64,000 bases of DNA. It comes from an uncultured Blastocatellia bacterium. GTDB lineage: Bacteria > Acidobacteriota > Blastocatellia > HR10. The position numbers and the translations under genes were made by a program. Shown one piece after another: positions 8,335-17,212 of this stretch. The stretch lies in assembly GCA_937934295.1 (NCBI GenBank), contig CALHAI010000002.1, positions 62,001 to 126,000 on the forward strand, read 5' to 3'. Positions within the stretch are counted from its first letter, which is position 1; each line of letters starts with the position of its first letter. The notes beneath the pieces were generated by a model, which worked only from the letters and a program-made list of their open reading frames with translations, made no database searches and was not told the DNA's origin.

Positions 8335-11250
8335 ATGATGCCGAGGAGGTTGAGCCGACAAACGATATTCCTCCTGCTTGTGACCGGCGCATTGGTCCTG
8401 CTGGGGACCCTCAACCTCCACGCTCGTCTTCAACGGCCTCAAATCCCATATGATGGGGTAATCTGGGAGGATTCTCCTCGCGGTATCGTGGCTGCCGTCG
8501 TGGATCCGCACGGACCGGCAGCGCGTGCGGGGGTACGTCAAGGCGATTATTTGGTGGGGATCAGCTTCAGCGGCGGTTCATCATTCGATGCCGTCACGCG
8601 CGCGAGCGACATCCAGATTTATCTGGATGCCGCCGGTGTGGGCGCGCCGATCTCGTATGTGCTCGAACGAGAGAACGCCTACGGTGATCGTTCGACATGG
8701 GCGGCGGATATCCCCCAGTTGGTGGCCAAGCCGCGGAAGCTCGGACGAGGGCTGTATCTGGCGGCCATTGGCCTAGTCTACCTGGTGATCGGACTCTACG
8801 TGCTGCTCAAGCAGGGGGCGGCGCCATATGTGCGCCACTTCTACCTGATCTGCCTGATGGCCTTCGTCGTGCACTTTTACAGCTTCACGGAGACGTTCGA
8901 TCGCCTGGATCAGATCATCTTCCTCGCCGATAACGCGGCGCTTCTGCTCCTGGCCCCGCTCTTTCTGCATTTTGCGGCGCTCTTCCCCTTGAGGCGACAG
9001 ATCGTCGCGCGACGGCGTGCCGTTACGGTCGCGATCTATGTGCCGGCGTTGATCCTGTTGGCCTTAGAGATCGCTCTGGCGGTCGGTTGGCGACCGCGTG
9101 GCGAATCGGTGTTGCGGCTGCGCGCGCAGTTGGATGCGGCGGCGCTCGGGCAATTCATCGTCTGCTTCCTCGCCGGGGGGGGTCTCCTGTTCCGAACGTT
9201 TCTCAAGGCCGAGACGCCCATCCTGCGCCAACAGATGAAATGGGTCATCTGGGGGCTGGGCGTGAGCATCATCCCCTTCACGGCTTACGAACTGTACACG
9301 TACTTCGTCACGCCCAACATCTCGCCGCTTGCCGAGGCGCTGGCCATTGGCCCGCTCATCCTCATCCCGCTCTCGTTCGGGTATTCGATCGTGCGCTATC
9401 GGCTGATGGACGTGGATGTGATCGTGCGGCGCAGCTTCGTCCACTTCCTGGCGACGGCGTCGGTGGCTGGCGTTTACTTGATCCTCATCGGCAAAGGGGC
9501 AGCGCTCATCGCGGCGCTCGTACCGAATGCTCCGAGCTGGATCATTCAAGCGGTCACCGTGAGCGGCGTGCTGGCCATCGCCATGCTCTTCGCTCCGATC
9601 AAGACCTGGCTCATGGAGCGCATGGACCAGCTCTTTTATGGCGAGCGATACAGCGCTCGCCGCAACCTCGATGCCTTCATCCGTACGATCTCGGCGACGA
9701 CGGACCTCTCGGCCCTCCTGGAGCAGACGGTCGAATGGGTACAGCGGGCCTTCGCCGTGGAGAGAGTCGCCATCTTCATCGAGGATGCGGAGGCCCCGGC
9801 TGGGTATCGTCTGGCGCGCTCGCGCGGCGTGCGGGAGAGCGAGTTGCAGCTACCGTCGGATTTCGGACAGATCGTCCGCGCCGAGAGCGACCCCGGCGGC
9901 GTCCTCGCGCGCGATGTGGCGTCTTGGCTTCCAGACACCTTCGCGCGCGGTGTGGATGATCTGCAATACTTCGCCCCCTGCTCGATTCACGATCGAGCGA
10001 TTGCGATCCTGGCGCTTGGTCGGCCGCTCGATGCGCAACTCCTCACGTCGGAGGAGGTGAAGCTACTCCGCGTCATCTCCGGCTACGTCGCCATTGCCAT
10101 TGAGAACAGCCTCCTCTATCGCGAGCAGGCCGAGCGCGCGGCTGAACTGGCGTCCCTGAAGGATTTCAACGAGAGCATCATCGAATCCATCAACGTGGGG
10201 ATCATCGCGCTCACGCCCGAGGGGCGCGTCATGATGTGGAATTCGGCGGCAGAAGCGCTGCTGGGGATCGCGCGACCACAGGCGCTCGGTCGTCCGATCG
10301 AGACGCTTCTGGACGCCGATCTCATTCGTGCCTTGCGCGACGTCACGCAGCCCTATGGATGGGCGGTGCCCGAGGCGCGGAACATCTACAAATTCCGATG
10401 GCGCGCCGATCACGAGCGCGATCTCGTACTCAACGTCTCGATTGTGCCGCTCTGGATGCGCTCGGGCGCGCCCTCGGGATCGCTGCTCGTGCTCGAAGAC
10501 CTGACGCATCGGGTGCGGCTGGAAGAACAACTGCAACAGCGCGAGAAGCTCTCCTCGCTGGGCCTGCTGGCGGCTGGCGTCGCGCACGAGGTGAACACTC
10601 CGCTGGCCGGCATCTCCAGCTACACGCAGATGTTGCTCAAGCAATTCCCGACCGATGATCCGCGCCGCGCGCTTCTGGAGAAGATCGAGACGCAGGTGCT
10701 GCGCGCTTCGCAGATCGTCCAGAACCTGCTGAACTTCGCGCGCATGGAGCGCCCGACCGTCGGTGAACTCGACATTCGCAAGGTCCTTGACGAGACGCTC
10801 CAACTGCTGGAGCCGCAACTGCGCAACACGCGCATCGAAGTGGTGAAGCGCTACGCCGAGGAGTTGCCGCCGATTCTCGGTGATGCGACGAAGCTGCAAC
10901 AGGTCTTCATGAATCTCATCCTGAACGCCCGCGATGCGATGCCCGAGGGAGGACGGCTCACGTTGGCCGCCTATCTGCGCGATGGCCAGGTCTGCGTGGA
11001 CGTCGAAGACACGGGCGTGGGTATCCCGCCCGAACACATCGCCCGCATCTACGATCCGTTCTTCACGACCAAGGGTGTGGGGCGCGGAACGGGCTTGGGC
11101 CTGGCGCTCAGCTACGGCATCATTCAGGAGCATGCCGGGCGCATCTTCGTTGAGAGTCAGGTCGGCCGAGGCACGCGCTTCACCATCGCGCTGCCGGCAC
11201 CGGAGCGCGTATTCCGTCCTCGTGATCGCGTCGCCGCGGTCGGAGATTAA
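8335..11250 (+). CDS. Membrane sensor histidine kinase with N-terminal PDZ, GAF and PAS domains
   Basis: The protein has about 971 residues. Domain order: TM helix (8-27); PDZ-like domain (about 40-115; DPHGPAARAGVRQGDYLVGI); a block of about nine predicted TM helices (139-425); GAF (about 440-600); PAS (about 610-725); HisKA with phospho-accepting His751 in VAHEVNTPLAGI; and HATPase with NLILNARDAMPEGG, DTGVGIPP and GTGLGLALSYGI. It should sense an envelope or membrane signal and phosphorylate the NtrC-type regulator encoded 82 bases downstream. The start is uncertain: ATG codons stand at 8335 and 8338, a TTG at 8317, and no ribosome binding site is seen. Confidence 0.85.
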   Translation: MMPRRLSRQTIFLLLVTGALVLLGTLNLHARLQRPQIPYDGVIWEDSPRGIVAAVVDPHGPAARAGVRQGDYLVGISFSGGSSFDAVTRASDIQIYLDAAGVGAPISYVLERENAYGDRSTWAADIPQLVAKPRKLGRGLYLAAIGLVYLVIGLYVLLKQGAAPYVRHFYLICLMAFVVHFYSFTETFDRLDQIIFLADNAALLLLAPLFLHFAALFPLRRQIVARRRAVTVAIYVPALILLALEIALAVGWRPRGESVLRLRAQLDAAALGQFIVCFLAGGGLLFRTFLKAETPILRQQMKWVIWGLGVSIIPFTAYELYTYFVTPNISPLAEALAIGPLILIPLSFGYSIVRYRLMDVDVIVRRSFVHFLATASVAGVYLILIGKGAALIAALVPNAPSWIIQAVTVSGVLAIAMLFAPIKTWLMERMDQLFYGERYSARRNLDAFIRTISATTDLSALLEQTVEWVQRAFAVERVAIFIEDAEAPAGYRLARSRGVRESELQLPSDFGQIVRAESDPGGVLARDVASWLPDTFARGVDDLQYFAPCSIHDRAIAILALGRPLDAQLLTSEEVKLLRVISGYVAIAIENSLLYREQAERAAELASLKDFNESIIESINVGIIALTPEGRVMMWNSAAEALLGIARPQALGRPIETLLDADLIRALRDVTQPYGWAVPEARNIYKFRWRADHERDLVLNVSIVPLWMRSGAPSGSLLVLEDLTHRVRLEEQLQQREKLSSLGLLAAGVAHEVNTPLAGISSYTQMLLKQFPTDDPRRALLEKIETQVLRASQIVQNLLNFARMERPTVGELDIRKVLDETLQLLEPQLRNTRIEVVKRYAEELPPILGDATKLQQVFMNLILNARDAMPEGGRLTLAAYLRDGQVCVDVEDTGVGIPPEHIARIYDPFFTTKGVGRGTGLGLALSYGIIQEHAGRIFVESQVGRGTRFTIALPAPERVFRPRDRVAAVGD

Positions 11251-11332
11251 CGCCCTCGCGCGCGGGCACGGATTGAACCAGACGCCCATCCATTCCTTCG
11301 CCCTCACCTGCTGTGCTACCATTTAAAAAGCT

Positions 11333-12748
11333 ATGCGGCGTAAGGGGACGATCCTGGTCATTGATGATGAGGAGGTCATACGCGATGTCCTGGAGAGCCT
11401 CCTCTCGGCCGAGGGGTATCGCGTGGACGTCGCGCGCACGGGCGAAGAGGGCTTAGAGAAATTCCGCGAGCGCCCATATGACCTCGTCCTGTTGGATGTC
11501 TCCATGCCCGGCATGGGGGGCATCGCGACGCTGCAAGAGTTGCTCCGCATTGATCCGGAAGCCGTCATCGTCATCATCACCGCCTACGCGACGTTCGAGA
11601 CGGCAATGGCCGCCTGGCAACTGGGCGCGTTCAATTGCATCCGCAAACCGTTCCAAAACGATCAGATCTTGCAGATCGTCGAAGCCGGCATTCGCCGCCG
11701 ACGCAAGGACGAAGAGCGTCGCATCCTGAGCCAGACGCTCCGTCAAGGCTCGGCCCTGCGTCAGATCATCGCCCGCAGTCCGAAGATGCGCAAGGTGCTC
11801 GATCTCGTCGCTCAAGTGGCCCCAACCCGCTCGACCGTCCTGATCCAGGGCGAATCGGGAACGGGCAAGGAGCTGATTGCGCGCGCCATTCACTTCATGA
11901 GCCCGCGCGCGGAGACCGGACAATTCGTCGCCGTCAATTGCAGCAACGTCTCCCCAGAGCTTTTGGAGAGCGACCTCTTCGGCCATGTCAAAGGAGCCTT
12001 CACTGGCGCGATCGCCGCCAAGAAGGGCCGCTTCGAAATCGCCGACGGCGGCAGCATCTTCCTGGATGAGATCGGCAATATCAGCCTTGATATTCAGGCC
12101 AAGCTCCTGCGCGTCATCCAAGAACGGGAGTTCACCCCCGTCGGGGATACGACGACGCGGCGGGTGGACGTGCGGATCATCGCGGCGACCAACATCGACC
12201 TCAAGAAGGCCGTCAGCGAAGGTCGCTTTCGCGAAGACCTCTTCTATCGCCTCAACGTCATCACGATCCATCTGCCGCCGCTGCGGGAGCGAAAGGAGGA
12301 CATTCTCCCGCTCACCCAGCACTTCATCCGAAAATTCAACGCTGAGAACAATCGGAACATCTCGACCGAGCTGGATCCGGAAGTGCTGCGCGCCCTGGAG
12401 GAATATCCGTGGCCGGGCAACGTGCGCGAGCTGGAGAATGTGATCGAGCGGGCCGTCATCATCGCCCGCGGCGATCGGATCACGCTCAGCTGCTTGCCCG
12501 ATGAGATCCTTGACCCGCGCGCCGCCGAGGACTTCCTCCACCGCCTGAAGACGGACGACCTCGTTCGCGACATCCCGATCGCGCAGGGCATTTCCTTCTA
12601 CGATGAAGTCGCCAAATTCGAGATCAGCCTCATTCGGCGCGCTCTGGAGATCACCGGCGGCAATCAGAGTCGCGCCGCGCGCTTGCTCGGCATGAACACG
12701 ACGACGCTCAACAGCAAGATCAAGGCCTACAATATCAGCGTGAAGTGA
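11333..12748 (+). CDS. NtrC-family sigma54-dependent response regulator
   Basis: The 471-residue protein has a receiver domain (5-120) with phospho-acceptor Asp55, an AAA+ sigma54-activation domain (about 150-380) with Walker A GESGTGKE and an intact GAFTGA loop near residue 221 that contacts sigma54, and a Fis-type helix-turn-helix (GNQSRAARLLGMNTTTLNSKI) at the C-terminus. It almost certainly pairs with the PDZ sensor kinase just upstream. By position it is the best candidate to bind the TTCC-N8-GGAA boxes before its own kinase gene and before the TonB receptor gene, but that is inference. Confidence 0.93.
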   Translation: MRRKGTILVIDDEEVIRDVLESLLSAEGYRVDVARTGEEGLEKFRERPYDLVLLDVSMPGMGGIATLQELLRIDPEAVIVIITAYATFETAMAAWQLGAFNCIRKPFQNDQILQIVEAGIRRRRKDEERRILSQTLRQGSALRQIIARSPKMRKVLDLVAQVAPTRSTVLIQGESGTGKELIARAIHFMSPRAETGQFVAVNCSNVSPELLESDLFGHVKGAFTGAIAAKKGRFEIADGGSIFLDEIGNISLDIQAKLLRVIQEREFTPVGDTTTRRVDVRIIAATNIDLKKAVSEGRFREDLFYRLNVITIHLPPLRERKEDILPLTQHFIRKFNAENNRNISTELDPEVLRALEEYPWPGNVRELENVIERAVIIARGDRITLSCLPDEILDPRAAEDFLHRLKTDDLVRDIPIAQGISFYDEVAKFEISLIRRALEITGGNQSRAARLLGMNTTTLNSKIKAYNISVK

Positions 12749-12811
12749 GGAAGGCTCACCGGTCTTCTCCCCTCATCAAGCGAGGGCATCACAGGAGCGA
12801 GGACGAGCAGC

Positions 12812-14020
12812 ATGGTCACGGCATTTCGATTCTTGCAGTTCTCCGACGCCCACCTGGACTCCCGATTGACCGGGTCGCGCCTGGCCTGGCCCATGCAGAA
12901 ACGCGCGCAGCGGATTCGAGAGATCACCGCGGCGGCGTTGAGAGCGTGTCGCCTGGCTCGCGAGCACAAGGTCGAAGCGCTCTTCATCCCCGGTGATCTC
13001 TGGGACGACGAGACGGTCTCGGCCGGAACCATCGCGCAGCTGCTCGAGGCATTCGCGGCGCTCGACCCCACTCCCGTCTTCATCGCCCCTGGTAACCATG
13101 ACTTCTGTTCGCCGACATCACTGTACAACGACGACGTCTTGCGCGCGCGCGACATGCGCGCATGGCCGAAGAACGTCCATATCTTCCGATCCCCCAGCTT
13201 CACGACCGTCCGCCACCCCATGCGTCCGGAGGTCACCATCACCGGACGCGCGTTCGTGCAGAACGTCTCCATCGAGGAACGGCTTTTGCGAGAACCGATC
13301 CCGCGTCCCCCGACCTCGGTGAGCGTGCTCCTCTTCCACGGCTCATGGATCGAATACGAGGGGAGAGATCGCTTCGAGGAAGGCAAGTTGTTCACCGCCC
13401 CGTTCTCTCGCGCGGAGCTACTCGCGCAAGGGTTCTCCTATGCGGCTCTCGGCCATTACCATCACTACGCGGAGATCGTGGACGAGGAAGGGCGCGTGCG
13501 CGCCGCTTACGCGGGGTGTCTTGCCGGTCGCTATCTCTCCGAGGCCGGGCCCCACTTCGTCCTCCTCGGGGAGATCAGCGATCGCGGCATCATCGCGCTG
13601 GAGAAGATCCGCGTGGACGAGCGGACGATCCATGATGTGGAGGTGGATGTGACCGGGGCCGACAGCGAGGCAGCGGTGCGCGAGCGCATCCGCCGGAGGC
13701 TGTGCGAGTGCGGCACTCGCGCTTCGGACGTTGTCTTCCTCCGATTGACCGGGCGACTTCCTCGTGGCCTCCGCGCCTCAGCGCTCATCGATCGCTTCGA
13801 GCACGAGTACTTCCATCTGGCCCTCGTCGATCTCACGCGTCCCGCTTACGATCTGGATGGCGCCGATCCGCGTACGGTACAAGGCCGGTTCATCCACGAG
13901 ATGCGAGAGCGCATCGCCAGGACCTCCGATCCAGACCAGCGCGCTCTTCTGGAACGCGCGTTGTACTACGGCTTGGATGCGCTCATCCAAGGCAAGGTGG
14001 AACCGATCTATGAGGAGTAA
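12812..14020 (+). CDS. SbcD/YhaO-like metallophosphoesterase (DNA exonuclease subunit)
   Basis: The 402-residue protein carries all calcineurin-like metallophosphoesterase motifs: FSDAHLDS, GDLWDD, APGNHDF, HGSW and GHYHHY, the ligands of a two-metal site. It resembles SbcD/Mre11 and especially YhaO. With the SMC-like ATPase encoded 78 bases downstream it should form a nuclease complex acting on DNA ends or hairpins. The C-terminal third (about 280-402), rich in charged helices, probably caps the nuclease or binds the partner. The start follows CAGGAGCGAGG, a moderate ribosome binding site. No phage or defence genes flank it, so a repair role is the default. Confidence 0.85.
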   Translation: MVTAFRFLQFSDAHLDSRLTGSRLAWPMQKRAQRIREITAAALRACRLAREHKVEALFIPGDLWDDETVSAGTIAQLLEAFAALDPTPVFIAPGNHDFCSPTSLYNDDVLRARDMRAWPKNVHIFRSPSFTTVRHPMRPEVTITGRAFVQNVSIEERLLREPIPRPPTSVSVLLFHGSWIEYEGRDRFEEGKLFTAPFSRAELLAQGFSYAALGHYHHYAEIVDEEGRVRAAYAGCLAGRYLSEAGPHFVLLGEISDRGIIALEKIRVDERTIHDVEVDVTGADSEAAVRERIRRRLCECGTRASDVVFLRLTGRLPRGLRASALIDRFEHEYFHLALVDLTRPAYDLDGADPRTVQGRFIHEMRERIARTSDPDQRALLERALYYGLDALIQGKVEPIYEE

Positions 14021-14098
14021 TGGGCGCTGGCTCCCGAACCGAACGGCTCGTCTCCGAACACCGTATTCGGCGAAGATCATCCACGGGGAGGAGAGCGG

Positions 14099-17017
14099 AT
14101 GAAGATCGAACGCCTTCACCTCATCGGCTTCGGGAAACTGCGGAACTGCGAGGTCGTCTTCGATCCGGAGAAGGCGAACCTCCTCATCGAGGAGAACGAG
14201 TTCGGCAAGAGCACGATCGTCGCGGCTATTGTGGCCGCGCTCTACGGCTTCCCACGCGAGAGGACGACCTCTGAGGCGCTCTCGGAGAAAGAGACCTATC
14301 GCCCCGATGGCGGCGGGCCTTATCAGGTGAGCATAGACGTGCGCGCCCCCGGTCGTCGCAGATGGACGCGCTTGCGCATCTTCCGGGATTTCGCGCGCGA
14401 CCGCATGCGCGTCTTCAACCTCGACGAAGGGGGGAGAGAGATCACGGAGGATTTTGCGCGACAGCGAAAGGAGATCGGGGACGTCCTCCTCTGCCTCTCT
14501 CGCGCTCAATTCCTGAACACGTGTTTGGTGCGACAAGCCGCGCTTCATGTGCTTCCCGATCTGAACGATCTGTCCCAGCACTTGGAGCAGATCGCCGACA
14601 CCGAGGTCGGAGATCGAACGGCCGCCGACGCCATGGCGGCTTTGAGGAACGCGCTCCGTGAGTTCCCCGCATCGCGTATGGGGAAAGGCCCGCTGCAGAT
14701 CGAAACCGAGATCAAACGCGCTGAGGACGAACTCCGGGCGCTCACGGAAGAGTTGGAACATTTGGAGCGCGCGCGCCATCAGATCGAGCCGCAGCTTGTC
14801 CGAATCCGCGAGGTCGAACGAGCGATCGAGGAGGCGTACAAGCGGCAGCGACTCGCGCACTACTTGCGCGAGCGCGCCGAGTATGAGCGGCTGGAGCGAT
14901 GGCGCGAGCAACGGGAGGACCTCGACGCGGAACGACGTCGCCTGCAGCAGGAAAGTGAGGCGCTTGCGCCGTACGAGACGTTCCCGGCAGCGCAGCTTGC
15001 GAACCTGGAGCAGTGGATGGGTGCTCTCCGGCAGATCGTCCACGAGCGCGCGAAGCTCGAAGAGGAGTGGGAACGCGCGCATCGCCAATGCGTCGAGATC
15101 CGACAGGAGGAGGAGCAGTTAGGCCCGCTCGCGTCTTTCGCTCAAGAAGAGCGCGAGCGATTGGTCGTACTCGCCGAACAGTACAAAGAGCTTCAGGAGA
15201 GGATTCGCCAGGAGCAACAGAAAGTACAGGCCGAGCGACAGAGGCTCGCCGAGCGCGGCATTCTCCTTGAGGAGTTCGAGCGATGGCGCGAGCAAGTGGG
15301 CGCGCTCGATCCGGAGGAGCGTCGGCAGGTGCTCGACGCCGATGTGCGCCGGCGCGATCTCGAACGCCAGAGCCGGTTCGTCGAAGATCGATGGCGAGAA
15401 CACCAGGCTCTTTGCGCGGAGATCGAGCGAGAGCGCGATCGCAAGCGCCGATGGGCGGAACGCATCTTCCTGCCCATGCCCATGGGAGTCATCGTCACGT
15501 CGCTCGCGTTCCTTTCCGACTTCGATCGCGTGGGTTTTCTCTCTGGCCTCCTGACCTCGTTGTTGCTCGGCCTTTGGCTCTTCCTTCGTTATGCCGCTCG
15601 GACCCATCGCCGGTACGAATGGACACGAGCCCAAGCAGAAGCGGATCGTCTGCAGCAGGAGATCGAGCGCCTTCACACCGAGCGCGCGCGCCTTGAGGAA
15701 CACCTACGTCCGCTGCTCGCTCGAACGAGCTTGGACTCGTGGGAGGCCTTGGCGCAAGCCTGCACGCGACTGGAGACTTTGACGGCGGAACTGCAACCGC
15801 TGCTTCTTGGGCAAGCTGCCCTTCGCGAACGCGAGCATGAGCTTCAGCAGAAGCGGGACCTTCTTCGCGCGTTCCTGGAGCGAGCTGGATGTCCGAGCGC
15901 TGAGCCCACGCTGGCGGAGATCGAGCGAGTGAGCCGGGACCTCGATCGCCGGTTCGAATTGAGTTGCAGGCGGGAGCAGCTTGAAGGGAGCCTAGCGCAG
16001 ATGAGCGCCAAGCTCGAGGATGCGCGACGGAAGGAAAGCGGGTACCGTGAGCGCCTCCTTGCGCTGCTTCGGGAAGCTCGCACGCTCGATCCCACAGCAG
16101 CAGATCTCTCGTTGCAAGACCTGGAAGCCGCGATCGAGCGTTTCCGCGAAGGGGTCGCGCGGCATGACCACCTGCAGCGCGTGAAGCGTGAGCTTGAGCA
16201 CGTGGAACGACAGCTGAAGGAACTTCCCGAGCTTGCGGTACTCCGCGAGCGTCGCGAGCGCATAGGCCAGAGCCTTCGCCAGCGAGAGGCCGAAGACCCC
16301 GCGCTCGCCTCCTCCATGCCTGAGCGCGCCGCCGAAGACTATGCCGCCGAGGCCGATCACTGGAATGCCCGCGAGAGGGCCCTTCGCGACGAATTGCTCG
16401 ACCTTCGGATGCAGATCGCCACTGTGCTCGATCCCCTCGAAAAGCGACGCCCCGAATTGCTCGAACGCCAGGAGGAGTTGACGCGGCATCTGCAGCGCGT
16501 TCGGGGCTTCCAGCAAGCCATTCAGTATGCCCTCGACATCTTCGAGCAGATCGCGTACGAGATTCACGGCCAATGGGCCGATGCCCTCATGCATATCTCA
16601 CAAGAGCTGCTCCAAACGCTCGATACCGACTACACGGCCCTCTATTTCGATCCGCGCACACTCGAGCCTCGCGTTGCGCTCAAGGTGTCCCCGAGCATCC
16701 TGCAAACGAATCAGCTCCGTTCGCAACTGTCGCTCGGCACGCGCGAGCAGCTCAGTTTGATCGCGCGCCTGGCCGTCAGTCGTTATCTCTCGCGCGAGCG
16801 CCGACTGCCCTTCATCTTCGATGAGCCGTTCGCCAACTCCGATGATGAGCGCTTCGCCCGACTCATGCGCCTGCTGCTAGATGACCTCTCGCGCGAACAT
16901 CAGATCATCATCGCCAGTTGCCACCGGCTGCGTCATGAGTGGCTGAAGGCCCAGTTCCCGGACCTCTTCACCGAGCGCGTCCACTGGTGCGCACTGCGCT
17001 CACGTGAGGCTCCTTAG
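14099..17017 (+). CDS. SbcC/YhaN-like SMC-type ATPase with a central membrane hairpin
   Basis: The 972-residue protein has split ATPase halves. The N-terminal Walker A reads ENEFGKST (about residue 38). The C-terminus has the ABC signature region LSLGTREQLSL and Walker B PFIFDEPF, followed by a switch His in IIASCH. Between them lie long Arg/Glu-rich coiled coils. In place of the Rad50 zinc hook the middle (about 450-505) has two hydrophobic helices (PMPMGVIVTSLAFL and GFLSGLLTSLLLGLWLFL), as in Bacillus YhaN. This predicts a membrane-tethered relative of SbcC working with the metallophosphoesterase upstream. A GGGGAGGAG site precedes the ATG. Confidence 0.85.
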   Translation: MKIERLHLIGFGKLRNCEVVFDPEKANLLIEENEFGKSTIVAAIVAALYGFPRERTTSEALSEKETYRPDGGGPYQVSIDVRAPGRRRWTRLRIFRDFARDRMRVFNLDEGGREITEDFARQRKEIGDVLLCLSRAQFLNTCLVRQAALHVLPDLNDLSQHLEQIADTEVGDRTAADAMAALRNALREFPASRMGKGPLQIETEIKRAEDELRALTEELEHLERARHQIEPQLVRIREVERAIEEAYKRQRLAHYLRERAEYERLERWREQREDLDAERRRLQQESEALAPYETFPAAQLANLEQWMGALRQIVHERAKLEEEWERAHRQCVEIRQEEEQLGPLASFAQEERERLVVLAEQYKELQERIRQEQQKVQAERQRLAERGILLEEFERWREQVGALDPEERRQVLDADVRRRDLERQSRFVEDRWREHQALCAEIERERDRKRRWAERIFLPMPMGVIVTSLAFLSDFDRVGFLSGLLTSLLLGLWLFLRYAARTHRRYEWTRAQAEADRLQQEIERLHTERARLEEHLRPLLARTSLDSWEALAQACTRLETLTAELQPLLLGQAALREREHELQQKRDLLRAFLERAGCPSAEPTLAEIERVSRDLDRRFELSCRREQLEGSLAQMSAKLEDARRKESGYRERLLALLREARTLDPTAADLSLQDLEAAIERFREGVARHDHLQRVKRELEHVERQLKELPELAVLRERRERIGQSLRQREAEDPALASSMPERAAEDYAAEADHWNARERALRDELLDLRMQIATVLDPLEKRRPELLERQEELTRHLQRVRGFQQAIQYALDIFEQIAYEIHGQWADALMHISQELLQTLDTDYTALYFDPRTLEPRVALKVSPSILQTNQLRSQLSLGTREQLSLIARLAVSRYLSRERRLPFIFDEPFANSDDERFARLMRLLLDDLSREHQIIIASCHRLRHEWLKAQFPDLFTERVHWCALRSREAP

Positions 17018-17051
17018 CCGCGGCCTCTGTGGGCTTTGGACCTCCGGCGAT

Positions 17052-17088
17052 TTCCAAATTTTCGGAGGATCCTTCCGAAAATTTGGAT
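17052..17088. promoter_or_regulatory. Tandem TTCC-N8-GGA boxes upstream of the TonB receptor gene
   Basis: TTCCAAATTTTCGGAG (17052-17067) and TTCCGAAAATTTGGAT (17073-17088) are inverted copies of one palindromic motif, start to start 21 bp, exactly as at 8191-8227. They could also fold as a 14-bp hairpin after the SMC-like gene, but no T-run follows, which argues against a terminator. The pair is centred about 83 bp upstream of the -24 element of a sigma54 promoter. Confidence 0.72.
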
Positions 17089-17151
17089 GACGGATCCTGC
17101 ATTGCTGGCGTAAGTTATTGATTTTTCGACGTCACGCTTTTAAGGGAGTCA

Positions 17152-17168
17152 TGGCATAGGATTTGCTA
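17152..17168 (+). promoter_or_regulatory. Sigma54 promoter of the TonB-dependent receptor gene
   Basis: TGGCATAGGATTTGCTA contains GG (17153-17154) and GC (17165-17166) exactly ten bases apart and closely matches the sigma54 consensus TGGCAC-N5-TTGCW. The predicted start near 17178 leaves a 35-base leader before the ATG at 17213. Confidence 0.75.
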
Positions 17169-17212
17169 ACAGAGAAAAAGGAAGTGGTGAAAACCAAACT
17201 AGGGGGCTCAGT

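Noticed and set aside
17052-17088. Rho-independent terminator after the SMC-like gene
   Set aside because: The inverted repeat lacks a following T-run and recurs with identical spacing upstream of another sigma54-like promoter, so an enhancer site is a better reading.
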